NCBI GenBank assembly: GCA_019418625.1
Contig: DYBL01000010.1
Location: forward strand, 1-64,000
Reading direction: 5' to 3'
DNA from: Clostridiales bacterium
GTDB taxonomy: Bacteria; Bacillota; Clostridia; Oscillospirales; Oscillospiraceae
Length of the DNA stretch: 64,000 nucleotides
A program made the translations under genes and the position numbers. The notes under the pieces were generated by a model that was given only the letters and a program-made list of their open reading frames with translations, was not told the DNA's origin and searched no databases. This document shows positions 32,344-39,921 of the stretch, piece after piece. How positions within the stretch are numbered: position 1 is the stretch's first letter; each line of letters opens with the position of its first letter.

Positions 32344-33135
32344 GTGGATACGATGAAAATGCCTTCCATGGACGCAGTGGCGCGGTTCAAGGCCGCCATG
32401 GACTCCGATCAGGGTGCCCTGGGCCCCTTCATGATCACCTCTGACCCGGCCTATGTGGAGGCCGCCGGCTATGCCGGTTATGACTTCGTGCTGCTGGATA
32501 TGGAGCACGGCCCCGGCACCTTTGAAAACCTCCAGAATCTGATCCGCGCCGCCAACGTGGCGGGCGTGTGCCCGGTGGTGCGCGTGCCCCGGGGCATGGA
32601 CATCTGGGTGGACCGTGCCCTGGACGTGGGCGCCGGTGCCCTGCTGGTGCCTCAGATCGACACGGCGGACCAGGCCCGCGCCGTGATCTCCGCCGCCAAG
32701 TTCGCCCCTGTGGGCAGCCGCGGCACCAACCGCTTCGTGCGTTCCGCCTGCTACGGCGCCAAGCCCGGCAGCGAGTACTTTGCCCAGGCCAACGAGACGG
32801 TGGTCATCATCCAGGCTGAGGGCAAGAAGGCTGTGGAGAACCTGGACGAGATCCTGGACGTGCCCGGCCTGGACGTGCTGTTCATCGGGCCCTACGACCT
32901 GTCCAGCTCTCTGGGCCACGTGGGCGAGGTGAACCATCCCGAGGTCATCGCCTGCATCCAGGGCATCATCGAAAAGGCCAACGCCAAGGGCGTGAAGCTG
33001 GGCTGCTTTGCCGACACCGTGGAGGGTGCCAAGAAGTGGCGCGACATGGGCATCAAGTTTGTGGGCTATACCTGCGACACCTACCTCTTCTATCAGGCAG
33101 CCAAGGCGGACGTGGACGCCTTTGCCAAAAAGTAA
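32344..33135 (+). CDS. HpcH/HpaI-family class II pyruvate aldolase
   Basis: A 263-residue aldolase of the HpcH/HpaI/GarL family. Catalytic H55 (LLDMEHGP), R80 (VRVPRG), a metal-binding Glu in QAEGKKAVENLDEI and Asp in IGPYDLSSSLG are seen. Members cleave 2-keto-3-deoxy sugar acids, 5-keto-4-deoxyglucarate or 4-hydroxy-2-oxoheptanedioate to pyruvate and an aldehyde. GTG at 32344 is chosen: AGGAG lies 7 nt upstream, while the ATG at 32353 would be too far. The palindrome shared with kdgT and the DapA-like aldolase suggests the same sugar-acid regulon. Confidence 0.87.
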   Translation: MDTMKMPSMDAVARFKAAMDSDQGALGPFMITSDPAYVEAAGYAGYDFVLLDMEHGPGTFENLQNLIRAANVAGVCPVVRVPRGMDIWVDRALDVGAGALLVPQIDTADQARAVISAAKFAPVGSRGTNRFVRSACYGAKPGSEYFAQANETVVIIQAEGKKAVENLDEILDVPGLDVLFIGPYDLSSSLGHVGEVNHPEVIACIQGIIEKANAKGVKLGCFADTVEGAKKWRDMGIKFVGYTCDTYLFYQAAKADVDAFAKK

Positions 33136-33144
33136 ATCCTGTAC

Positions 33145-33183
33145 AAAAAGAGCGGACACCCTATGGGGTGTCCGCTCTTTTTA
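33145..33183. terminator. Bidirectional terminator
   Basis: A 16-bp stem AAAAGAGCGGACACCC / GGGTGTCCGCTCTTTT with TATG loop, flanked by A and T runs; serves the aldolase and the convergent sigma-54 activator gene. Confidence 0.92.
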
Positions 33184-34614
33184 TGGCTCCGGGGCATCTT
33201 CCCTGTGGAGGGGAAGACCCAGCTTCTCCATCTTCCGATACAATGTGGAAAGGTGCAGCTCCATCCGCTTTGCCGCCTGGCGCAGATCGCCGCCGCACTC
33301 GTCCACCACGGCGGTGATGTACTGGCGCTGATATTCGTCCATGGCCTGCTGATAGGGAAGGGATGGGTCCACGGCCGGCGGGGCGGGCCGTTCCACCACC
33401 ACCGTATCCACCTTGCCAAAGGACTGAAATTCAATGAGCGTGTTTTTGCTCTCCACCATCATCCGCTCCACCGTGTTGCGCAGCTCCCGGACGTTGCCCG
33501 GCCAGTCGTATTGCTCCATGACCTGGATGGTATCCGGGGCCAGCCGTTTGGTATAGCCGTATTTTTTGTTGAAGGCCTGCACGAAGTGCTCCGCCAGAGG
33601 GCGGATGTCCTCTGTGCGCTTGCGCAGAGGCGGCACGTTCACCACCAGCACGTTGAGCCGGTAGTAAAGATCAGCCCGGAAGGTCTTCTCCCGTACCATC
33701 TCTGCAAGGTCCCGGTTGGTGGCGGCAATGATGCGTACATCGCTTTTGATGATCTGGTTGCTGCCCAGCCGCTTGATCTCGCCGTTTTCAATGATCCGCA
33801 GCAGCTTGGCCTGCAGCTCCAGCGGCATCTCGCCGATCTCGTCGAGAAACACGGTGCCCTTGTTGGCAAACTCAAAAAGGCCGATCTTGCCGTCCTTCAT
33901 GCCGCCGGTGAACGTGCCCTTTTCGTAGCCGAACATCTCCGCTTCCAGCAGGGAGGGAGGCAGAGAAGCGCAGTTGATGGGGATGAACACCTGATCGGCC
34001 CGGCCGCTTTTGGCGTGGATGTACTTGGCGAACATCTCCTTGCCGGAGCCGGACTCCCCGTAAATGATGACGGTGGAATCCACGGCGGCGATGTGGTCGG
34101 CGTATTCCAGCAGGCTGCGCATGGGCTGGCTCTCCGCAATGAGCATGTCCGGGGTTTTGTCCGTGCCCTGCATGAAGCGGATGACGCTGCGGATATTGTC
34201 CCGCTCCTGATCGAACTTTTCCAAAAGCGTGTAGAGCTCCCGCTCGTCCCAGCTGTAAGTGGGGACGTATTCCAGCTCCCCGTCCGGCCCGAAATGGGGG
34301 CGGGAGAGGGCCAGCACCCGCTTGCCGGAGTCCTGGAGCGTATGGTTGCTCAAACACTCCTTCTTCGTCTCCAGGGTCTTGATGGACGAGGCGCTGGTGG
34401 CGTGACAGTAGTTGTGGAGCGTGTCGTAAATAGAGATGCTTAAAAGGGTCTGGCGGTCAATGCCCAGCAGGCGGCAGCAGCCGTCGTTCACATAGAGAAA
34501 GCGGCCCTTGCTGTCCGTGATCAGCATACTGCCGAAGTAATGCTCCGCCAGCACCTTCAATAGCTCATATTCCCGCTGGGCGGCGGGGTCGGTGGCGAGA
34601 TTTGGAAATTCCAT
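33181..34614 (-). CDS. PAS-domain sigma-54-dependent transcriptional activator
   Basis: A 477-residue enhancer-binding protein. PAS-type sensor at about residues 15-140 (ITDSKGRFLYVNDGCCRLLG), AAA+ domain with Walker A GESGSGKE (186-193) and Walker B TVFLDEIGE (254-262), and a Fis-type helix-turn-helix at the C terminus (DLRQAAKRMELHLSTLYRKM). The sigma-54 contact loop reads GTFTGG (233-238) instead of GAFTGA. ATG at 34614 is preferred because AAGGAG is just upstream; the open frame to 34641 has no ribosome site. Divergent from the symporter operon, which has a sigma-54 promoter, so it very likely controls it. Confidence 0.9.
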   Translation of the reverse strand: MEFPNLATDPAAQREYELLKVLAEHYFGSMLITDSKGRFLYVNDGCCRLLGIDRQTLLSISIYDTLHNYCHATSASSIKTLETKKECLSNHTLQDSGKRVLALSRPHFGPDGELEYVPTYSWDERELYTLLEKFDQERDNIRSVIRFMQGTDKTPDMLIAESQPMRSLLEYADHIAAVDSTVIIYGESGSGKEMFAKYIHAKSGRADQVFIPINCASLPPSLLEAEMFGYEKGTFTGGMKDGKIGLFEFANKGTVFLDEIGEMPLELQAKLLRIIENGEIKRLGSNQIIKSDVRIIAATNRDLAEMVREKTFRADLYYRLNVLVVNVPPLRKRTEDIRPLAEHFVQAFNKKYGYTKRLAPDTIQVMEQYDWPGNVRELRNTVERMMVESKNTLIEFQSFGKVDTVVVERPAPPAVDPSLPYQQAMDEYQRQYITAVVDECGGDLRQAAKRMELHLSTLYRKMEKLGLPLHREDAPEP

Positions 34615-34632
34615 GACGTCTCCTTTTTCGCG

Positions 34633-34674
34633 TTTCGTCAAAAATGCGAAATTACGTTTTGCAAAAATGCAAAA
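34633..34674. promoter_or_regulatory. Tandem upstream activator repeats
   Basis: Two related inverted repeats: TTTCGTCAAAAATGCGAAA (34633-34651) and TTTTGCAAAAATGCAAAA (34657-34674), centres about 23 bp apart and about 100 bp before the sigma-54 promoter. Position and pairing fit binding sites of the divergent activator. Confidence 0.65.
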
Positions 34675-34757
34675 AAATGAAGCAAATTTACTTTAATATA
34701 CCATGAGAGCGCACAAAATTGCAAGAACCATTTGTGTAATATCTACAATTCCCTAGT

Positions 34758-34773
34758 TGGCACAAAAATTGCT
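34758..34773 (+). promoter_or_regulatory. Sigma-54 (-24/-12) promoter of the symporter operon
   Basis: TGGCACAAAAATTGCT: exact TGGCAC, five bases, TTGCT. It starts about 78 nt before the first gene of the operon and faces away from the activator gene. Confidence 0.88.
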
Positions 34774-34835
34774 ATTTATTATGGGCGTCAACACAAGGCC
34801 GCAGGAGCGGCAGAGCAACAAGGAGGGCAAGAATT

Positions 34836-35195
34836 ATGGAAGAAAAACGCAGCACGGCCCCGATGGACCTGGAGTCCACGGACTATGACGTGGAGCGGGT
34901 GGGAGATCTGGACCCCCGGCTGGAGGCCGGAAAAAAGGACGCCGTCTTTTTCCACGCGCTGGGCATCACCTGCACGGTGATCGCCACCATCTGGATGTAC
35001 GCTTTCGGTACCGGCGACCCGGCGGAGATGAAGTATCTGCTGGGGATGCCCATGTGGGTGTCCGGCGCCATTTTGATCTACCTGGCCATGTTCGTGGCAG
35101 GCATGATCTACCTGGCCAAGTGGGAGGAATTCCCCCTGACGGCCCGCTTCAAGAAAAACCGGTCTGACAAGAACAAGGGAGGAAACAAGGCATGA
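34836..35195 (+). CDS. Small accessory membrane protein of a sodium/solute symporter (DUF997/YhdT type)
   Basis: A 119-residue protein with two membrane helices (about residues 40-58 and 72-94) and charged ends; it resembles the DUF997/YhdT proteins encoded next to PanF-type symporters. Its stop overlaps the symporter start by 4 nt (ATGA), indicating coupled production. A role as a small subunit is inferred. GGAGG lies before the ATG. Confidence 0.8.
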   Translation: MEEKRSTAPMDLESTDYDVERVGDLDPRLEAGKKDAVFFHALGITCTVIATIWMYAFGTGDPAEMKYLLGMPMWVSGAILIYLAMFVAGMIYLAKWEEFPLTARFKKNRSDKNKGGNKA

Positions 35196-36775
35196 GCTAC
35201 GATCTGGGTGGATTTTCTATCACCGCGTCCACGTCCCGGACGATGCTGGTGATCTTCGCCATTTACACGGTGGTCATCGTGGGCTTCGGCTTCTATATCA
35301 AGTATCAGTCCCGGAAGGGCAGCCAGGACGGTCTGGCCTCCTTCCTCACCGGCGGCGGCGGACTGGGCGCCTTTGCCATCGCCATGATCGCCGCCACCAA
35401 CTCCATGGCCGGCGGCACCATGATCACAGCCCCGGGCCTGGGCTATAAGGTGGGCTTCACCGCCGCCCTGGTCTATTACGCAGGCTTTCTCACCGCCGCC
35501 TACGGCCTTGGCAGCGTGGGCCGCAAGGTGGCCATCCTCCGTGACCGCACCGGCGCCGTCACGTTCCAGCAGCTGCTGGGCCTGCGGTTCCAGTCCAAGG
35601 CCGTGGTGGCCGCTCTGGCCATTACCGGTGCCTTCGGCCTGACCTTCTTCGCAGCCGGCCAGATCTCCGCCGGCGCCAAGGTGTTCGCTGCTGTCACCGG
35701 CACCAACGCCTATTATCTGGGCATCGTGCTGGTCATCGTCATTACCGTCATCTACACGCTCTCCGGCGGCATCAAGTCCATGGCCAAGGTGGCCGTCATT
35801 CAGGGCGTCATCATGCTGCTGGCCACCTTCGCCATCATCGGCGTGCTCATTGCCACCAATGTGGAAAACCACGGCAGCGTTCAGGCCACCATGGAGTACC
35901 TGGGCTCCGCCTTCCCCGGCGCCATCCAGGCCAACACGGGCTTCAGCTTCTGGAACGCCATGGGTACCGCCCTGTTTGCCGGCGTTGGCCTGGGCGCGGT
36001 GCCTCACGCCCTGTCCGTCACCATGACCTACAACAACCACAAAAAGCTCAAGCAGGGCGTCATGATCTCCTGCTGCGTGTTCACCCTGGTCCAGGGCATC
36101 ATGTGCTTCACCGGCCCCCTGACCTATGCCATCAACCCCAATCTCCAGACCGCTGACTACACCACCATCTTCAACGCCACCAACCTGCTGCCCTCCTGGG
36201 TGGGCGGTATCATCTTCTGCGGCATCTTCGCCGCCGTGCAGTCCTCTCTGGCGGGCCTGGCCATGGAGGGCGCGTCCATGCTGGCCAAGGACTTCATCGT
36301 GGACTGCTGGAAGCCTGCTACTCCCGCCAAGACCCAGAGCCGCATCAACACCGCCTGCGTGCTGGCCATCGCGCTGATCGCCACGCTCATCGCCCTCAAG
36401 CCCTCTGAGCTGACCCAGTACATCATCAACTTCGCACTGGCGGCCCTGGGCGCTGCCTGGTACTTCCCCGTGCTGGTGGGCATGTACTGGAAGAAGGCTA
36501 CCGCCAAGGGAATGGTAGCGTCCATTGTGGGCGGCTTCGCCTCCTATGTGGTGTTCTACTTCCTCTCCAGCGTCATTCCCACCACCAAGGCCTGGTGGGC
36601 TGCCTCCCTGGGCGGTGTGCACGCCTTCCTGCCCGCGTGGATCGTCTCTTTGGTGCTGCTGGTGGCAGTGAGCAAGGCCACCCAGAACCAGCGGATCAAG
36701 CTGGGATATTTCCAGGTGTTCTTCTGCGCCGATTATGACGAGAAGTATGCCAAGGTCGATACGCTCAAGGATTAA
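35192..36775 (+). CDS. Sodium:solute symporter family transporter (PanF-like)
   Basis: A 527-residue SSS-family transporter with about 13 membrane helices. Typical features: ATNSMAGGTMITAPGLGYKVGFTAAL in the first third and a GGIKSMAKVAVIQG loop. The substrate may be a carboxylate or pantothenate-like compound but cannot be read. It is driven from the sigma-54 promoter and followed after 19 nt by an alpha/beta hydrolase, so the hydrolase probably acts on the imported compound. Confidence 0.85.
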   Translation: MSYDLGGFSITASTSRTMLVIFAIYTVVIVGFGFYIKYQSRKGSQDGLASFLTGGGGLGAFAIAMIAATNSMAGGTMITAPGLGYKVGFTAALVYYAGFLTAAYGLGSVGRKVAILRDRTGAVTFQQLLGLRFQSKAVVAALAITGAFGLTFFAAGQISAGAKVFAAVTGTNAYYLGIVLVIVITVIYTLSGGIKSMAKVAVIQGVIMLLATFAIIGVLIATNVENHGSVQATMEYLGSAFPGAIQANTGFSFWNAMGTALFAGVGLGAVPHALSVTMTYNNHKKLKQGVMISCCVFTLVQGIMCFTGPLTYAINPNLQTADYTTIFNATNLLPSWVGGIIFCGIFAAVQSSLAGLAMEGASMLAKDFIVDCWKPATPAKTQSRINTACVLAIALIATLIALKPSELTQYIINFALAALGAAWYFPVLVGMYWKKATAKGMVASIVGGFASYVVFYFLSSVIPTTKAWWAASLGGVHAFLPAWIVSLVLLVAVSKATQNQRIKLGYFQVFFCADYDEKYAKVDTLKD

Positions 36776-36794
36776 GCGAAAGAAGGAACGAATC

Positions 36795-37637
36795 ATGATC
36801 AAAAGCAGGGACAATTTCTTCCAGGTCAGCGACGGCGCCTGGATCTATTTTGAGGACTACGGCAAGGACAACGGCGACCCCATCGTCATCCTTCACGGCT
36901 ATCTGTGCTCTTCCAAGTTCTTCTATAAAAATATCGAGGGGCTCTCCGCCGATCACCGGCTGGTGCTGGTGGACTGGCGGGGCCACGGCTCCTCCTCCAA
37001 GACCCTCCAGAACCTGACCATGGAGCGCTGCGCGCAGGATATCCATGAGCTTATTGAGCACCTGGGCCTGGAGAACGTGACGCTCCTGGGCTGGTCCATG
37101 GGCTCCAGCGTGGTCATGGAGTACTATGAGCAGTTCGGTGCGGACCATCTCAAAAAGATCGGCGTCATCGACAGCGCCCTGTACCCCTTCTCCCCGGAGA
37201 GCTGGAACAGCCACTCCCTGGCAGGCTTCAACATGGACGGCATGACCGCCACCCTGGAAAACGCCATGGTCAACCACGACGCCTACACCCGGGCCTTTAC
37301 CCGCATCTGCTTCCACGAGCCCCCCTGCAAGGAAGACGAGGACTGGGTCAGCACGGAGATGAAGAAACTGCCTGTGTACATTGCCTTCGCCCTGTACAAT
37401 GATTTCCTCTTCAAGGACTACACCCCCACCCTCAAAAAGATCACCATTCCCCTGATGATCTGCTGCGCGGACAGCGGCGCCATTCCCCGCGGCATCGCCA
37501 TGGGCCGGCACTATCGGGACCTGGTGGAGGGCAAGTGCTTCTTCCACGAGTTTTTGAATCTGGGCCATGTGATGTTCCTGGAGGACCCGGAGCAGTTCAA
37601 CCGCACGGTGCTGGAGTTTGTGGAGCAGTACGCCTGA
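36795..37637 (+). CDS. Alpha/beta-fold hydrolase
   Basis: A 280-residue hydrolase. Oxyanion region ILHGYLCSS, nucleophile elbow GWSMGS (Ser), and catalytic His in LGHVMF near the C terminus; the Asp is probably in the CCADSGAIP strand. No signal peptide, so cytoplasmic. Being third in the sigma-54 operon, it likely splits an ester, lactone or amide brought in by the symporter. Specific function unknown. Confidence 0.83.
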   Translation: MIKSRDNFFQVSDGAWIYFEDYGKDNGDPIVILHGYLCSSKFFYKNIEGLSADHRLVLVDWRGHGSSSKTLQNLTMERCAQDIHELIEHLGLENVTLLGWSMGSSVVMEYYEQFGADHLKKIGVIDSALYPFSPESWNSHSLAGFNMDGMTATLENAMVNHDAYTRAFTRICFHEPPCKEDEDWVSTEMKKLPVYIAFALYNDFLFKDYTPTLKKITIPLMICCADSGAIPRGIAMGRHYRDLVEGKCFFHEFLNLGHVMFLEDPEQFNRTVLEFVEQYA

Positions 37638-37678
37638 GTGCTGGTTTACCCATTTGTTTTCCCCTCATTTCCCCTCTT

Positions 37679-37717
37679 GAAAGCGCCCTGCTCCGGTAAG
37701 GAGCAGGGCGCTTTCGC
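37679..37717 (+). terminator. Hairpin after the hydrolase gene
   Basis: A perfect 16-bp stem GAAAGCGCCCTGCTCC / GGAGCAGGGCGCTTTC with GGTAA loop. Confidence 0.85.
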
Positions 37718-37719
37718 AA

Positions 37720-37758
37720 AAAAGCAGCGGTCGGAGATAAGCTCCGGCCGCTGCTTTT
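37720..37758. terminator. Second hairpin, shared with the convergent MMPL gene
   Basis: A 17-bp stem with one G-U pair, AAAAGCAGCGG.. / ..CCGCTGCTTTT, loop ATAAG. A run on the left gives a U tract for the minus-strand transcript. Confidence 0.85.
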
Positions 37759-37779
37759 GATTTGGAATATACGGTTTGT

Positions 37780-39912
37780 TCACACCTGCTCTTTGTTCTT
37801 CCAGGGCCGACGGGGCGCGGTGCGCTGGGGCGGCATGGTGCGCCAGTGGAGGCTGGTTTTGTTGAAGAGCGGCTCGCACACCAGCAAAATGGCGGGCATG
37901 AGGAAGATACTCGCCAGGGCGGAGATGCAGGCGCCCCGGGCCAGCATGATGCAGATGGCGCCGATCAGGTCGATGGACGAGACAAAGGACACGCCCAGCG
38001 TGGCGCAGAAGAGCACCAGGGCGCTGGTGATGATGGAGGCGTCGGAGGCGTCCGCGGCAATGGAGATGGCCTCTTTGGCCGTTTTGCCGGTGCGCAGCTC
38101 CTCCTGGAACCGGGAGGTCATCAAAATGGCGTAGTCCACGGTGGCGCCCAGCTGTACGCAGCTGATGATGGTGGGGGCGATGAAGGGGATCTGAGCGCCG
38201 GTGAAGTAGGAGCAGCCCTGGTTTAAGAAGATGGCCAGCTCAATGGTGGCCACCAGCACTGCCGGTACCGTCAGCGAGCGGAACACCACTGCGATGATGA
38301 GGAAAATGGCAGCGATGGAGATGTAGCTGGTGACGTTGAAGTCCACGGCGGCAGTCTCAATCAGGTCCCGGTACATGGCGCCCTCGCCGGTGATCATGGC
38401 GTCGGGGTCGTAGTCATGGAGGATAGCGTGCATTTCGTCCAGCTGTGCGGACACCTGGTCCGTGGCAGGCTCATAGGAGGAGTTGACCATCATCAGCTGC
38501 CAGCCGTCCTGGCGGAGCATCTGGCGCAGCTCCTCGGGAACGAAGAAGTCCGGGATACCGGTGCCCAGCATGGCGTGATAGGAAAGCACGGAGGTGACAC
38601 CGTCCAGGTTTTCCATCCGCTCTTCGATCTCACGCATCTGCGTGGCAGTCAGATCGTCCCGCAGCACGATGAAGTGGGAGGTGGCCATGTCGAAGTCCTC
38701 TTTGAGCTTTTCATTGCTGACGATGGAGGGCAGGTCCCGGGGCAAAGACTCATCCAGTTTGTAGTAGATATCCGCATGGCTCTGGGCGTAGTAGGCGGGC
38801 AGCACCAGCAGAAGCGTCAGCACCACCAGGGCCCGCCGGTGCCGCACCACGAAGCCGTTAAGCCCGTGGAAGCTGGGGAGCAGGGCCCTGTGCTTATGGC
38901 GGTCGATCTGCTTGTCAAAGAGCAGCACCAGGCTGGGCAGCACCAGAATCACCGTGGCTACGCCCAGCACCACGCCCTTGGCCATGACGATGCCGATGTC
39001 CCGGCCCAGAGTCAGACGCATGAAGCAAAGAGCCAGGAAGCCGGCGATGGTGGTCAGGCTGGAGCCGGACAGGGAGCGGAACGCGGCACAGATGGCCTGG
39101 GCCATGGCGTCCCGTTTGTCATCGTAGTTGGACCGCTCCTCCTCATAGCGGCGGTAGAGGAAGATGGAGTAGTCCATGGTGACGCCCAGCTGCAGTACCG
39201 CGGCGATGGCCTTGGTAATGTAGGAGATCTCGCCTAAGAAGAAGTTGGTGCCGAAATTGTAGATGACGGCGATGCCGATGCTGGCCAGGAACACGAAGGG
39301 CAGCACCGTGGACTCCAGTGTGACGGCCATGGCGGCCAGGGCCAGCAAAATGGCCAGCCCCACAAAGAGGGGCAGCTCGCTGTCCATCACATCCCGGGTG
39401 TCCTTGATGACCACGGAGAAGCCCGCCAGGAAGCACGCCTCGTTGCACAGGCTGCGGATCTGGGCGATGGCGTCCATAGTCTCGTCCGAGGCGCCGGGGT
39501 GGTCGTACTGGATGATGATCATGGTGGCGTCCCCGGAGAAGAACAGGTCCCGGAAGGCGGCGGGGATCATGTCGGCGGGGATCTGCAGTCCCACCAGGTT
39601 GCTCAGCCACACGGCGTTGGACACGCCGGGCACCTCCTGGATGCTGCGCACCAGGTCGTTGGTGTAGCCGGCGGGCATGCCGTCCACGATGAGCATGCTG
39701 GTGGCGGCCATCTGGAAGGGGTCTTCCAGCAGCTGCTCTCCCTGGGAGGAGGGCAGGTCCTGGGGAAGGTAGGAGAGGATATCGTAGTTGATGCGGGTGG
39801 CGGCATAGCCGATGATGGACGGAATGAGCATCACCAGGGCGATGATCGCCACCAGCTTGGGCCTGCGGGTGAGGCCATGGGCAATTTTTTCAATCAAGTG
39901 ATCCACCTGCAC
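37780..39912 (-). CDS. MMPL/RND-superfamily exporter
   Basis: A 710-residue transporter with two repeats, each an N-terminal helix, a large outer loop and five helices, as in MMPL proteins. GVTMDYSIFLYRRYEEE and GATVDYAILMTSRFQEE are the paired family signatures in helix 4 of each half. Likely exports a lipid, peptide or drug. The GTG at 39912 and a TTG at 39897 (AGGTGG 5 nt upstream) are both possible starts. It follows the coiled-coil partner by 9 nt. Confidence 0.88.
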   Translation of the reverse strand: MQVDHLIEKIAHGLTRRPKLVAIIALVMLIPSIIGYAATRINYDILSYLPQDLPSSQGEQLLEDPFQMAATSMLIVDGMPAGYTNDLVRSIQEVPGVSNAVWLSNLVGLQIPADMIPAAFRDLFFSGDATMIIIQYDHPGASDETMDAIAQIRSLCNEACFLAGFSVVIKDTRDVMDSELPLFVGLAILLALAAMAVTLESTVLPFVFLASIGIAVIYNFGTNFFLGEISYITKAIAAVLQLGVTMDYSIFLYRRYEEERSNYDDKRDAMAQAICAAFRSLSGSSLTTIAGFLALCFMRLTLGRDIGIVMAKGVVLGVATVILVLPSLVLLFDKQIDRHKHRALLPSFHGLNGFVVRHRRALVVLTLLLVLPAYYAQSHADIYYKLDESLPRDLPSIVSNEKLKEDFDMATSHFIVLRDDLTATQMREIEERMENLDGVTSVLSYHAMLGTGIPDFFVPEELRQMLRQDGWQLMMVNSSYEPATDQVSAQLDEMHAILHDYDPDAMITGEGAMYRDLIETAAVDFNVTSYISIAAIFLIIAVVFRSLTVPAVLVATIELAIFLNQGCSYFTGAQIPFIAPTIISCVQLGATVDYAILMTSRFQEELRTGKTAKEAISIAADASDASIITSALVLFCATLGVSFVSSIDLIGAICIMLARGACISALASIFLMPAILLVCEPLFNKTSLHWRTMPPQRTAPRRPWKNKEQV

Positions 39913-39921
39913 TTTCCAAGG

